Positions 50,639 to 58,805 of a DNA stretch of 64,000 nucleotides are shown here, in pieces (within the stretch, counting starts at the first letter, position 1; each line of letters opens with the position of its first letter). Below the pieces are notes generated by a model, which saw nothing but the letters and a program-made list of their open reading frames with translations, did no database searches and had not been told where the DNA came from. Position numbers and translations under genes: made by a program. Source of the DNA: Anaerolineales bacterium UBA6055 (GTDB taxonomy: Bacteria > Chloroflexota > Anaerolineae > Aggregatilineales > Phototrophicaceae); NCBI GenBank assembly GCA_002428985.1, contig DIYL01000053.1, positions 171,700 through 235,699 on the forward strand, in the 5' to 3' direction.

Positions 50639-50956
50639 TTATCCTTTCAGCGTATCAGCTTCTTCTGGAATAACCGAACGCCGATTGCGATAAACTGATA
50701 TAACAATCGCCAAACCAACTGCCGCTTCTGCCGCCGCTACGATCAAAGTAAATGCGGTGAAGACGTAACCGTTCAGCAGGAGGTCGGTACTGGTTTCGCT
50801 GTATCGCCAGATTGCAACTAAGTTAATATTTACTGCATTAAGCATTAATTCGACAGCCATGAGGATTGCAACACCGTTGCGCCGTGCCAAAACACCAAAC
50901 ACACCGATAGAAAATAATCCTGCGGAAACTGCCAGATACATCCAAAGAGGTATCAT
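50639..50956 (-). CDS. nuoK: NADH-quinone oxidoreductase subunit K
   Basis: 105 residues with three membrane helices and the two conserved membrane glutamates (GVAILMAVELMLNAVNINLVAI; TLIVAAAEAAVGLAIVISVYR), which form part of the proton path at the NuoH-NuoN side of the membrane arm. The start at 50956 (MIPLWMYLAV) follows AAGGGA and gives normal family length; a longer in-frame reading to 51010 would overlap nuoJ. It lies 16 bp after nuoJ. Confidence 0.96.
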   Translation of the reverse strand: MIPLWMYLAVSAGLFSIGVFGVLARRNGVAILMAVELMLNAVNINLVAIWRYSETSTDLLLNGYVFTAFTLIVAAAEAAVGLAIVISVYRNRRSVIPEEADTLKG

Positions 50957-50972
50957 GTGCGTCCCTTCCTCC

Positions 50973-51488
50973 CTAAACTTCCTCATCGCGTGCGATGTAG
51001 ATTGCACCAATCATCGCAGCAGTCAGCAAGAGTGATGCCAACATAAACGGCACCACATACCCATTACCATCGACCAATGCCAAGCCTAGATCACGCGTTG
51101 TTTTGACAACAACTGGCGCAGTATCTGGTGATTGTCCACCGAATACAGGAATCGTAACCCCTGCAATCAAGATGATAAACAATACCAATGACACAACTAA
51201 ACTTGGAATGATACGAATATAACGGTTTTCCAAACGGGTCACACTACGCGTCAACATCACCGCAAAGGTGATGAGAATCGCAATCGCCCCGATGTAAACC
51301 AAAATTTGGACAGCGGCCAAAAATGGCGCACTGAGCAATACCATAAATCCAGCGACACCGAACAAACTCACCATCAGCCAGATCGTTCCCCGAAACAGGT
51401 TACGGGTTGTCACAACACCGACTGCACCACCAAGCGTGAGAATGGAAAAGACAAAAAAGCCAATGGTTATTGCATTTAATTCAAGCAT
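50973..51488 (-). CDS. nuoJ: NADH-quinone oxidoreductase subunit J
   Basis: 171 residues with five membrane helices. It has FRGTIWLMVSLFGVAGFMVLLSAPFLAAVQILVYIGAIAILITFAVMLTR; the segment containing VYIGAIAIL includes the pi-bulge helix that couples quinone chemistry to pumping. A charged C-terminus (ARDEEV) ends the protein. It lies 12 bp after nuoH; the usual nuoI (8Fe-8S ferredoxin-like subunit) expected between H and J is missing here. Confidence 0.95.
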   Translation of the reverse strand: MLELNAITIGFFVFSILTLGGAVGVVTTRNLFRGTIWLMVSLFGVAGFMVLLSAPFLAAVQILVYIGAIAILITFAVMLTRSVTRLENRYIRIIPSLVVSLVLFIILIAGVTIPVFGGQSPDTAPVVVKTTRDLGLALVDGNGYVVPFMLASLLLTAAMIGAIYIARDEEV

Positions 51489-51500
51489 GTCTCTCTCTCC

Positions 51501-52724
51501 TTAGTCGCCAACAGCTGTACTAGCTTGGACAAATGCACGTTGTGCGTTTGCATCTTGTTCGCGGGCTTCTGCACCACGTCGACGCAACATACCCAACAGA
51601 TATGAAGCAAATCCGAGGTTCACAATCAACATCGCAATAGTAGTCGGCAACATCTCGGCAATACTCGCGCCAATAAAGTCACGTGGTGTCAGCTCGATAA
51701 CTTGCATGACTTTTAATACAGCAGAAATAACAACCACGTTGGCAATTGATAGAGGCACAAGGAACTTCCAGTTAAACGCCATCACTTGGTCAATACGTAA
51801 CCGTGGAACGGTGTTACGCAACCATAAGGTCGTTAGATAAATTAGTGTCCCTTTAAGACCCAGCCAAGCAAATGCAATCAACGGTGATTCATAATATAGC
51901 GGTCCCATCCAACCACCAAAGAACAACAATGCCATCAAGATACCATTTGTGAATACATGCAAGAATTCTGCCGCGAAGAACATCCCGAACTTCATACCTG
52001 AGTATTCGATATTGAAGCCTGCAATCAACTCAGATTCCGCTTCGATCAAGTCAAACGGCGCGCGTCCGGTCTCGGCTTGTGACGAAATATAGAAAATGAT
52101 GAATGCCAGCGGTGATAACACAATAAACCACATACCACTCTGTGCGAACACAATATCAACCATGCTCATGCTACCCGCGAACATCACAGGTACAAGCAGT
52201 GCGAACACAAGAGGCACTTCGTAACTAACCAAGAGCGCAACCACACGGAACGCCCCAAGTAATGCATATTTGTTGTTACTTGCCCATCCAGCTGTCATAA
52301 TTGACAATGTGCCGAATGAAGCAATTGCCACAAAGTACAATGCACCAATCTCTAGGTCAACACCATAATGGAATGGTGTAAACGGAATAACCGCCCAGAT
52401 CAATACAACTGACGCAAATGAAACCAGCGGCGATGCATTATAAAGAACACGATCAGCCGCTGTTGGGGTAATATCTTCTTTACCCAATAATTTTAGCAAG
52501 TCCGCAAAGGTCTGCATCAAACCCAAAGGACCGACGCGATTGGGTCCTACACGGTCTTGAATACGCGCTGCAACTTTACGTTCCGCCCAAATCAACACAA
52601 TAACTGTGACAAGCGGTACACCGCTCACCAACAAAACGCCAAGTAGTAGAGACACAAATTGTGCTAACCCAGCGTTAGCACCCGACTCCACCATTGCCGC
52701 ACATAAACCTGTACAAATTTCCAT
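51501..52724 (-). CDS. nuoH: NADH-quinone oxidoreductase subunit H
   Basis: A 407-residue quinone-site membrane subunit with eight or nine helices. It has IWAERKVAARIQDRVGPNRVGPLGLMQTFADLLKLLGKED, ETGRAPFDLIEAESELIAGFNIEYSGMKFGMFFAAEF, and RNTVPRLRIDQVMAFNWKFLVPLS, the canonical signatures lining the quinone chamber. Both ends are slightly longer than usual (N-terminal 20 residues, C-terminal REQDANAQRAFVQ). It lies 30 bp after nuoA. The peripheral-arm genes B, C, D are not between A and H. Confidence 0.97.
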   Translation of the reverse strand: MEICTGLCAAMVESGANAGLAQFVSLLLGVLLVSGVPLVTVIVLIWAERKVAARIQDRVGPNRVGPLGLMQTFADLLKLLGKEDITPTAADRVLYNASPLVSFASVVLIWAVIPFTPFHYGVDLEIGALYFVAIASFGTLSIMTAGWASNNKYALLGAFRVVALLVSYEVPLVFALLVPVMFAGSMSMVDIVFAQSGMWFIVLSPLAFIIFYISSQAETGRAPFDLIEAESELIAGFNIEYSGMKFGMFFAAEFLHVFTNGILMALLFFGGWMGPLYYESPLIAFAWLGLKGTLIYLTTLWLRNTVPRLRIDQVMAFNWKFLVPLSIANVVVISAVLKVMQVIELTPRDFIGASIAEMLPTTIAMLIVNLGFASYLLGMLRRRGAEAREQDANAQRAFVQASTAVGD

Positions 52725-52754
52725 AATACGCTCCCGCTACCGTCTACCTCGTGC

Positions 52755-53117
52755 TTATTTCCACTCCAATGCGTTCTTGTTCCATGCGTAGAACAAAGCA
52801 TCCGTCAACAAGAAAATGAAGAGGAAACCCGCCACGAAACCAAACAAGTCCATCTCGTTGTAGGCTACTGCCCACGGGAAGAGGAATACCATCTCCACAT
52901 CGAATACAAGGAAGATCAGACCGTAAATATAATACTGCACGCGGAACTGAACCCATGTATCCCCGACGGTTTCCACACCACACTCATAAGTTGCACTTTT
53001 GAGTACGTTTGGTTTGCGAGGACGGAAAATCCATGCAATCGCAATTGGCAATGCTGGGAAGACCGGTGCCAGCACTGCAAATAACCCAATGAAAGCCCAT
53101 TCGTTCAAAACATTCAT
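52755..53117 (-). CDS. nuoA: NADH-quinone oxidoreductase subunit A
   Basis: 120 residues with three membrane helices. It has PNVLKSATYECGVETVGDTWVQFRVQYYIYGLIFLVFDVEMVFLFPWAVAY, which includes the conserved cysteine-bearing loop (YECG) beside the quinone site and the FDVE motif in helix 2. It is the first gene of the leftward nuo run with a promoter at 53213-53241 and a leader of about 90 nt. Confidence 0.97.
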   Translation of the reverse strand: MNVLNEWAFIGLFAVLAPVFPALPIAIAWIFRPRKPNVLKSATYECGVETVGDTWVQFRVQYYIYGLIFLVFDVEMVFLFPWAVAYNEMDLFGFVAGFLFIFLLTDALFYAWNKNALEWK

Positions 53118-53212
53118 CGGAGCACACCCCCGAATTCGCTAAAGTAAGCATAAAATTACAAGAAAATTGAACACAATCCTGTTTGATTGCGCCTTTTATC
53201 ACAAACTGCACT

Positions 53213-53241
53213 AGTATAGCATCACCATGTGACAAGTGCAA
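53213..53241 (-). promoter_or_regulatory. Promoter of the nuo (and perhaps atp) cluster
   Basis: On the minus strand: TTGCAC (53241-53236), 17 bp, and TATACT (53218-53213). The rest of the 321-bp gap to the divergent femAB gene (53118-53438) holds short GGTCAAA direct repeats near 53373 and 53391 and no gene. Confidence 0.65.
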
Positions 53242-53438
53242 CGGATTAGATAGATTAAACAAAGCCGTGTGATGTATCGGATTTTAACATACAGGTTAGT
53301 AAAAACCCACAGTGTAGTCGCTAATCTGAGAACGTTAGTGAAACATTAAGCTAACGAGTGTTAAACGTCAGGTCAAAACGGTTTTTATAGGTCAAACTAA
53401 GCCTATGAATCTAAATCAACTCATCACACAATAGAGAT

Positions 53439-54479
53439 ATGACACAATCAACGACTAAACCAACACAAACGACCTTGACAATCAACCCAACACCTGATGG
53501 CTGGGACAATTTTGTACTGAGTCATCCCCGCGCGCATCTCCTCCAACTTTCAGGTTGGGGGGATCTAAAATCACAATTTGGTTGGGAGGCACAACGTGTC
53601 GCCCTGACACAAAATGATGAGATCGTAGCTGGCGCACTCGTATTACTCAAACCATTGCCCTTGCGGCTCGGTAAAATGGCATATGTACCGATGGGCGGTT
53701 ATGTCAGTGATGACAGTCTCTACCCTGCCCTCTGGGACGCAATTAAATCAGAAACAGGCGCAGCCTTCCTCAAGCTCGAAGCCGGATTTTTTGTTGGCAA
53801 AGATGACCCCGATTTAGCAAGTATGGGATTTACCGAAAGTCCACAAACGGTTCAACCACCCAACACCATCTATATTGATGTAACAGCCGACGACGATGCC
53901 ATCATGAAACGGATGAATCAAGGCACGCGACGTAAAATCCGTAAGAGCCTGAAAAACGACATCATGTATTATGAAGGAACACGCGAAGACCTCGTAGATT
54001 TTAATGCACTCATCCAAGAAACAGGTGACCGCAACGAATTTGGTGTACATACCGACACCTATTATGAAAAAGTCTATGATTTATTCATTCCAGAACACGG
54101 TACGATGCTCATGGCAAAACATGAGGATACACCACTCGTCGGGATTATGGTGTTCGCACTCGGTGATACAGCTTGGTATCTTTACGGCGCATCTTCACGC
54201 GAGAAAAGCAATTTATATGCAACTTATGGGATTCAGTGGCAAGCCATCCAATGGGCGAAGGCACGCGGTTGTACCTACTATGATATGTGGGGCATTCCCG
54301 ACGAATCCGAAGAAACACTCGAAGCACACTTTAAAGAACGTTCCGATGGGCTGTGGGGTGTATATGGATTTAAGCGTGGCTGGGGTGGTGAGGTCGTGCG
54401 ATCGATGGGTACATGGGATAAGGTATTTAATCCGTTAATTTATACTGCTTATCGCACTGCATTGAAGTTACGAGGCTAG
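53439..54479 (+). CDS. FemAB/FemX-type aminoacyltransferase (paralogue 1)
   Basis: 346 residues with two GNAT-like halves, the FemABX fold that adds amino acids to the peptidoglycan stem or cross-bridge using aminoacyl-tRNA. It has HLLQLSGWGDLKSQFGWEAQRV, LRLGKMAYVPMGG, MNQGTRRKIRKSLKND, WYLYGASSREKSNLYATYGIQWQAIQWAKARGCTYYDMWGIPD and WGVYGFKRGWGG. These phrases recur in the second copy at 58806-59867. It is divergent from nuoA and followed after 10 bp by a small unknown gene. The amino acid is unknown. Confidence 0.9.
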   Translation: MTQSTTKPTQTTLTINPTPDGWDNFVLSHPRAHLLQLSGWGDLKSQFGWEAQRVALTQNDEIVAGALVLLKPLPLRLGKMAYVPMGGYVSDDSLYPALWDAIKSETGAAFLKLEAGFFVGKDDPDLASMGFTESPQTVQPPNTIYIDVTADDDAIMKRMNQGTRRKIRKSLKNDIMYYEGTREDLVDFNALIQETGDRNEFGVHTDTYYEKVYDLFIPEHGTMLMAKHEDTPLVGIMVFALGDTAWYLYGASSREKSNLYATYGIQWQAIQWAKARGCTYYDMWGIPDESEETLEAHFKERSDGLWGVYGFKRGWGGEVVRSMGTWDKVFNPLIYTAYRTALKLRG

Positions 54480-54489
54480 AATTCAAATT

Positions 54490-54831
54490 ATGTATCCGAA
54501 AGAGATTCGAAAAACTGGATACACTGTTGTGATTATCCATGAAATCGAAGATACAGAAAATGACAATATAGATGTACATGTCAAACTTGATAGCGGTGAG
54601 CATTATATCGGTTCACTATTTACAATCGCAAATCTTCAGAAATTAATGCAGAAAAATATAGATACAGGCGAGTACAATTCCGGTCAATATTTGTGGGCAT
54701 CAGATATGGTTATCATGAGAGATTTAAAAGAAGAAACCATTCTCGAAACCATACAGTACCTAATAGATAAAGATGAGATACACTACACTTTCGGATCCTA
54801 CGATAGTGATGAAAAGAAGCACAAAACATGA
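54490..54831 (+). CDS. Hypothetical protein paired with a macro-domain gene
   Basis: 113 residues, acidic, alpha-beta in appearance: GYTVVIIHEIEDTENDNIDVHVKLDSGEHYIGSLFTIANLQKLMQK at the N-terminus, YLWASDMVIMRDLKEETILETIQYLIDKDEI towards the C-terminus. The pattern recalls small immunity-like or regulatory proteins, but I recognise no family. It overlaps the macro-domain gene by 4 bp (ATGA), so the two are made together. It is not DarT-like, being too short and lacking ADP-ribosyltransferase motifs. Confidence 0.65.
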   Translation: MYPKEIRKTGYTVVIIHEIEDTENDNIDVHVKLDSGEHYIGSLFTIANLQKLMQKNIDTGEYNSGQYLWASDMVIMRDLKEETILETIQYLIDKDEIHYTFGSYDSDEKKHKT

Positions 54832-55472
54832 TAACACTCAAACTCGTCGATCCAAACCCAACTTTATGCGATGCTTGGCGTGAATATTTTGATGGTCAAT
54901 CTAATGTCGAGATTCACAACACCTACTTTGAGAAAGTCGATACATACGATTGTATGGTAAGTGCAGCTAATTCATTTGGACTAATGGATGGTGGCGTAGA
55001 TTTAGCCATCAGTCAATATTTTGGATGGGATTTAATGAGGCGTGTACAAGAACGCATCATTGATGATTTTCGTGGTGAACAGCCTATCGGTACCAGCATC
55101 ATTGTTGAGACAGACAATCCAAAGCATCCTTATGTTGCACACACACCAACTATGCGAATACCAATGGATATATCACATACAGATAACGTATATAATGCGA
55201 TGTGGGCAATGTTAATAGCAGTTCATCAACACAACAAAACATATGAAAAAAAGATCGAAAGTATTTTATGCCCAGGACTAGGAACGGGAACGGGTCATGT
55301 ACCCTATCGTGAAGCGGCGCGACAAATGTCGTTAGCCTACAAGAACTTTCTCAGCCCACCTAAATATATCGACTGGGGTAATGTTACAGAACGTCAGCTA
55401 GAAATTCGTATGGGTGGTTATGATGGATTTCGTTTCCCGCTGGATGAAGGAAAACCAAATCCTCCCCAATAA
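54828..55472 (+). CDS. Macro domain protein
   Basis: 214 residues of the macro (ADP-ribose-binding) fold: DCMVSAANSFGLMDGGVDLAISQYFG is the substrate-binding start, HTPTMRIPMDISHTDNVYNAMWAML the middle, and SILCPGLGTGTGHVPYREAARQM the phosphate loop. Such proteins bind or hydrolyse ADP-ribose groups or Appr-1''-P. The C-terminal 45 residues (YIDWGNVTERQLEIRMGG) are an extension. It is translationally coupled to the 113-residue protein. The branch resembles the phage-tail-type macro group rather than DarG. Confidence 0.85.
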   Translation: MITLKLVDPNPTLCDAWREYFDGQSNVEIHNTYFEKVDTYDCMVSAANSFGLMDGGVDLAISQYFGWDLMRRVQERIIDDFRGEQPIGTSIIVETDNPKHPYVAHTPTMRIPMDISHTDNVYNAMWAMLIAVHQHNKTYEKKIESILCPGLGTGTGHVPYREAARQMSLAYKNFLSPPKYIDWGNVTERQLEIRMGGYDGFRFPLDEGKPNPPQ

Positions 55473-55481
55473 CCTAAAAAT

Positions 55482-56639
55482 CTATTGGAGAACCTGACTA
55501 ATGGCTTGTACAGTCGGTGTGTCAAATATAATGAAGTTCGTCTCACCAATTTGGTGGAGTAAGTCTACTATATCATCCCGCGACAAACCGAGTGTATTTG
55601 TCGCAACTAGTGTTGTACTGTTTTCATTTGGTAGAGACACAGCAAAAACATTCGAATATTGTTCTAGTAATGTCGCACCAAGCGTTCTAGAAAATGGATT
55701 ATCAATGCCGAAAATCCCCTGCGTCTCGACGATCACACCACCATCTGCGAGGACCTCTTCTTCAATTAAATTATGAAATCCGATGTTAATCGTCTCTGGG
55801 ATTTTAGCTTCAGTCAAAACCGGTTGTGTCGCTGTTGCTAGCCACATTAGCAACATGACATTGAGAACAACAAGCACAGGAATCACGAGCGAAACAGGGC
55901 GACGATTATGTGGCTTGCGTGGTGCATTAGTCTGCGAATCCTGAGTCAGTACGAGGGAATATCCATTCCCTTCCATATGATCTAGGAGCGTATAGATAAA
56001 GAACACAACACCCAGCATCTCAAATGTCTCTTCGACAGTTGCAACTGCCAAGTAAACAAGACTCACTGCATCATTAATATCCCATAGGCTCGCGCTAATG
56101 CCTTCAATTATGAGCGCACCACCAAGATATACCCCACCTGATATAATCACACCGATACGTGTGCGTGATGGCAATCGTATGATAAAACGAGCAAACAACA
56201 ATCCGACGACAATCACAACCGGAATAGCCACAATCTGCCATCCAAATGCAAAGAAACCGGATGGATTAAATGCCTGTTGAGTCGGGTCAACAAAAATTTC
56301 ATGTATCTGTGCGCCTTCATCCATCGACAGATAGAAAAATCCTAACGCAAGGATTGACCAGTACCAACGATCAATGTCTTTATCACGCCATTTAATACTA
56401 GCAATGATTACCAATAACACGGCTGCCACAAATAGTAATGTTGTGGCATACCATGTTGGAATTGTCTCTTCAAGATTGACAGTGAATAGATTGAGAAAAT
56501 CCACAAGCAACACATTTGTAGACCCAATCAGAAGCACTTCGACAATATATTCGGTTACAATGCTGATTGCACTCACACATAATGTCATCACAATCAGTCG
56601 ATTACACCATTGTAATGCCGTCCATTTGAAGAACATCAA
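55482..56639 (-). CDS. Multi-pass membrane protein of unknown function
   Basis: 385 residues. Six or seven membrane helices fill the first 225 residues, a charged cytoplasmic-type stretch (about 228-255, QTNAPRKPHNRRPVS) follows, then one more helix (about 258-280) and a soluble C-terminal domain of 105 residues. Conserved-looking acidic motifs lie in helices: YLSMDEGAQIHEIFVDP and VEETFEMLGVVFF. These occur in uncharacterised membrane proteins. No catalytic role can be named. It is convergent with the macro-domain gene (9 bp between stops) and 12 bp downstream of the secreted DUF5666-like gene, probably in operon with it. Confidence 0.7.
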   Translation of the reverse strand: MMFFKWTALQWCNRLIVMTLCVSAISIVTEYIVEVLLIGSTNVLLVDFLNLFTVNLEETIPTWYATTLLFVAAVLLVIIASIKWRDKDIDRWYWSILALGFFYLSMDEGAQIHEIFVDPTQQAFNPSGFFAFGWQIVAIPVVIVVGLLFARFIIRLPSRTRIGVIISGGVYLGGALIIEGISASLWDINDAVSLVYLAVATVEETFEMLGVVFFIYTLLDHMEGNGYSLVLTQDSQTNAPRKPHNRRPVSLVIPVLVVLNVMLLMWLATATQPVLTEAKIPETINIGFHNLIEEEVLADGGVIVETQGIFGIDNPFSRTLGATLLEQYSNVFAVSLPNENSTTLVATNTLGLSRDDIVDLLHQIGETNFIIFDTPTVQAISQVLQ

Positions 56640-56651
56640 CGTTATATCCTA

Positions 56652-57458
56652 TTAACTTGTCTTCTTTGATGTCTTCTTTCGACAGGTGACTTTGCCATTT
56701 CTGGTACGTTTACAATTCGATGGTAAAGACGGTACATAGACAATACTGCCGCCACCATCAACAATAATATTCTGGACTACAACCAGTGTTGTCTGAATTA
56801 TCGTAATATCAACTGCGACAATCACAATTGTGTTGTTATCAAACGAACTTGCCCCTTCGACACGTACAGTATCGCCGATGCGAATTTGTGTTAAAACGGT
56901 CGATGCAGGATCAACTTGAATATCAATATCAAAAATTGTGATCGAGGTTACATTAATTGCCTGCACAGGGCCTTCGATTACAATGATCGGCACACCCGTA
57001 GTCGAATCTGCAGTCGCGACCGCAGTCGGTATTTGGGTTGGGGCAACTGTTGCGTCAATGGTTGGGACGAGTGTCGGAGGTGCAACTGTTGCTTCAGCAG
57101 TTGGTGGAGGTAAAGTCGCAGGAATTGTCGGAGTCGCATCCTGTGATGGAGGGACTGGGGTCGGCGAAACACCAAAATCTGTAATGACAATGATCGTCGC
57201 AATAATTGTTTGATCCTGTCGTGTCCCGATAACTTGCACTTGCATACCAACTGATAAGCCATCAGCAGGTAAAATTGCGTTACTTGTATCAACTGCAATG
57301 CCACCAACAATGATAACATTACCATCAATCGCATTGATTTCACCAGGAAATTCAATCGAAGTCTCTTGCGCAAAAGTCAGCATAGGAACGGATAAAACAA
57401 GAGTAAGGCTCAAAATGATAGCTAGGCGTATATTTCCAATAAGTCTTGGCATAGACAT
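56652..57458 (-). CDS. Secreted protein with two DUF5666-like domains and P/T-rich linker
   Basis: 268 residues. A signal peptide covers 1-30 (LAIILSLTLVLSVPMLTFAQ). Residues 35-95 are a small beta-barrel of the DUF5666 type (GEINAIDGNVIIVGGIAVDTS, GMQVQVIGTRQ). A low-complexity linker rich in Pro, Thr, Ala and Val follows (96-155). A second similar domain is at 160-220 (GPVQAINVTSITIFDIDIQVD, GDTVRVEGASS). The C-terminus is strongly basic (CKRTRNGKVTCRKKTSKKTS). It is likely exported and cell-surface associated. The function of such domains is unknown. Upstream of the membrane protein gene. Confidence 0.75.
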   Translation of the reverse strand: MSMPRLIGNIRLAIILSLTLVLSVPMLTFAQETSIEFPGEINAIDGNVIIVGGIAVDTSNAILPADGLSVGMQVQVIGTRQDQTIIATIIVITDFGVSPTPVPPSQDATPTIPATLPPPTAEATVAPPTLVPTIDATVAPTQIPTAVATADSTTGVPIIVIEGPVQAINVTSITIFDIDIQVDPASTVLTQIRIGDTVRVEGASSFDNNTIVIVAVDITIIQTTLVVVQNIIVDGGGSIVYVPSLPSNCKRTRNGKVTCRKKTSKKTS

Positions 57459-57595
57459 CCCCTAAATCGTGTCGCAATTTTATTTGCATTATTGATTATA
57501 GTGTACAATTAAAATCGAGATTACGCTTATATCTCAATATATTCTCGCAGAGATATTCATACCAATGTACTATGTCTAACAATCGAGGGATTTTT

Positions 57596-58687
57596 ATGAA
57601 ATCGTGGATGACATCAAGCATATTGTCACTTGTTTGCCTACTGATCTTGATCACACCAATATATGCACAGGATAATCAGGTTACTGTGCCAGACTTAACA
57701 GGTCTCACGATTCCCGAAGCAGCAGCACTATTAAACTCACTTGGTCTAAATTTAGGGACAGAATTAGCCGTTGATTGGGATGCAGCCTCGGGCTTGGCTG
57801 AGGATACAATCAGTACACAATCAATAGCACCCAACACAACTGTTGACCGAACCACAAGCATTGATATAAGTGTTTTAAGATCGCCCAATATGGTTCTGAT
57901 TTATGATGACAACGACCTTACACTCGTCAACACAACACCAAACACAACCGATTTAACTGCTCTCCGTTTTGCATCCATTGCCGGGTCACCCGCATCATTT
58001 GCAGCAAGTCGCTGGGCATCCAATGTCGGCGAACAAAAATGTACACAAGTTTGGTCAATTCGGCGAAATAACTCGAAAGCCGTTAGTGGCTGTGAAGACA
58101 TTCAAAATTGGATAACCACCAACAGCACAGGCGAGCACTTCTGGACACAAACAAGTGGTGTGCAAGAATTTGCGGTCGTTGATGGCGGAATCCAACGGAT
58201 TAATTGTCCAGCCGCCGGCCCTGAAACACAAGATAATCCATTACGCTGTGCATTCTATTTGGAAGGCGCACAAGCAGGTGAAGATGCAACATTCTATTAT
58301 TATTTTGCATACACTACCGATGCTCTCATTCTATACAACCCAACTGATGACAAGTGGATGCCAACGGATCGCACTACAATTTTGAGCAATAATCCAGCCA
58401 TGAGCCCAATTATTCTTGGCGATGTTGTCACATGGGGAGAAGGATTCACTGTGCCAATTGGTGATCTTACCCGTTTAGCACCACAGCAATGTTTATTCAT
58501 GACGAGTTCAACAGCAGTCGATGCGCCTTTACCTCAAGATTGTGTTCCGATTGCTCAACAAGCCCAGAGTGCACAAAATACCTTCTGGCTCACAGATTTT
58601 GAAATCGAAAGTGCAAATTCAGGACAGGTTCATACATGCCCCGCAGCAACTCCGGGACGATTGACACAATGTATCATCCCACAATAA
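57596..58687 (+). CDS. Secreted PASTA-domain protein
   Basis: 363 residues. The signal peptide (1-25) is MKSWMTSSILSLVCLLILI, with cleavage after YAQ. One PASTA domain follows (about 28-95: VTVPDLTGLTIPEAAALLNSLGLNLG and SIAPNTTVDRTTSIDISV), a module that elsewhere binds peptidoglycan or beta-lactams. The remaining 260 residues are a Cys-containing domain with DLTALRFASIAGSPASF-type strands, seen near lamin-tail-like or IgG-like secreted modules, not assigned here. No kinase is attached. The ATG at 57596 has GAGGGA five bases upstream; an ATG at 57572 has no site. Divergent from the DUF5666-like gene. Confidence 0.8.
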   Translation: MKSWMTSSILSLVCLLILITPIYAQDNQVTVPDLTGLTIPEAAALLNSLGLNLGTELAVDWDAASGLAEDTISTQSIAPNTTVDRTTSIDISVLRSPNMVLIYDDNDLTLVNTTPNTTDLTALRFASIAGSPASFAASRWASNVGEQKCTQVWSIRRNNSKAVSGCEDIQNWITTNSTGEHFWTQTSGVQEFAVVDGGIQRINCPAAGPETQDNPLRCAFYLEGAQAGEDATFYYYFAYTTDALILYNPTDDKWMPTDRTTILSNNPAMSPIILGDVVTWGEGFTVPIGDLTRLAPQQCLFMTSSTAVDAPLPQDCVPIAQQAQSAQNTFWLTDFEIESANSGQVHTCPAATPGRLTQCIIPQ

Positions 58688-58805
58688 ACTCATAATTTCG
58701 CACAAACCGAATCCATAAAGACTGTGTCTTAACGTGGGTTCGGCGCGCAAAATTTATGAAGTAGAATATACTTTACCAACATAAGCAATCCGAAGGACAC
58801 ACATC

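Noticed and set aside
54490..55472. DarTG toxin-antitoxin system
   Set aside because: The partner of the macro protein is 113 residues without DarT ADP-ribosyltransferase motifs.
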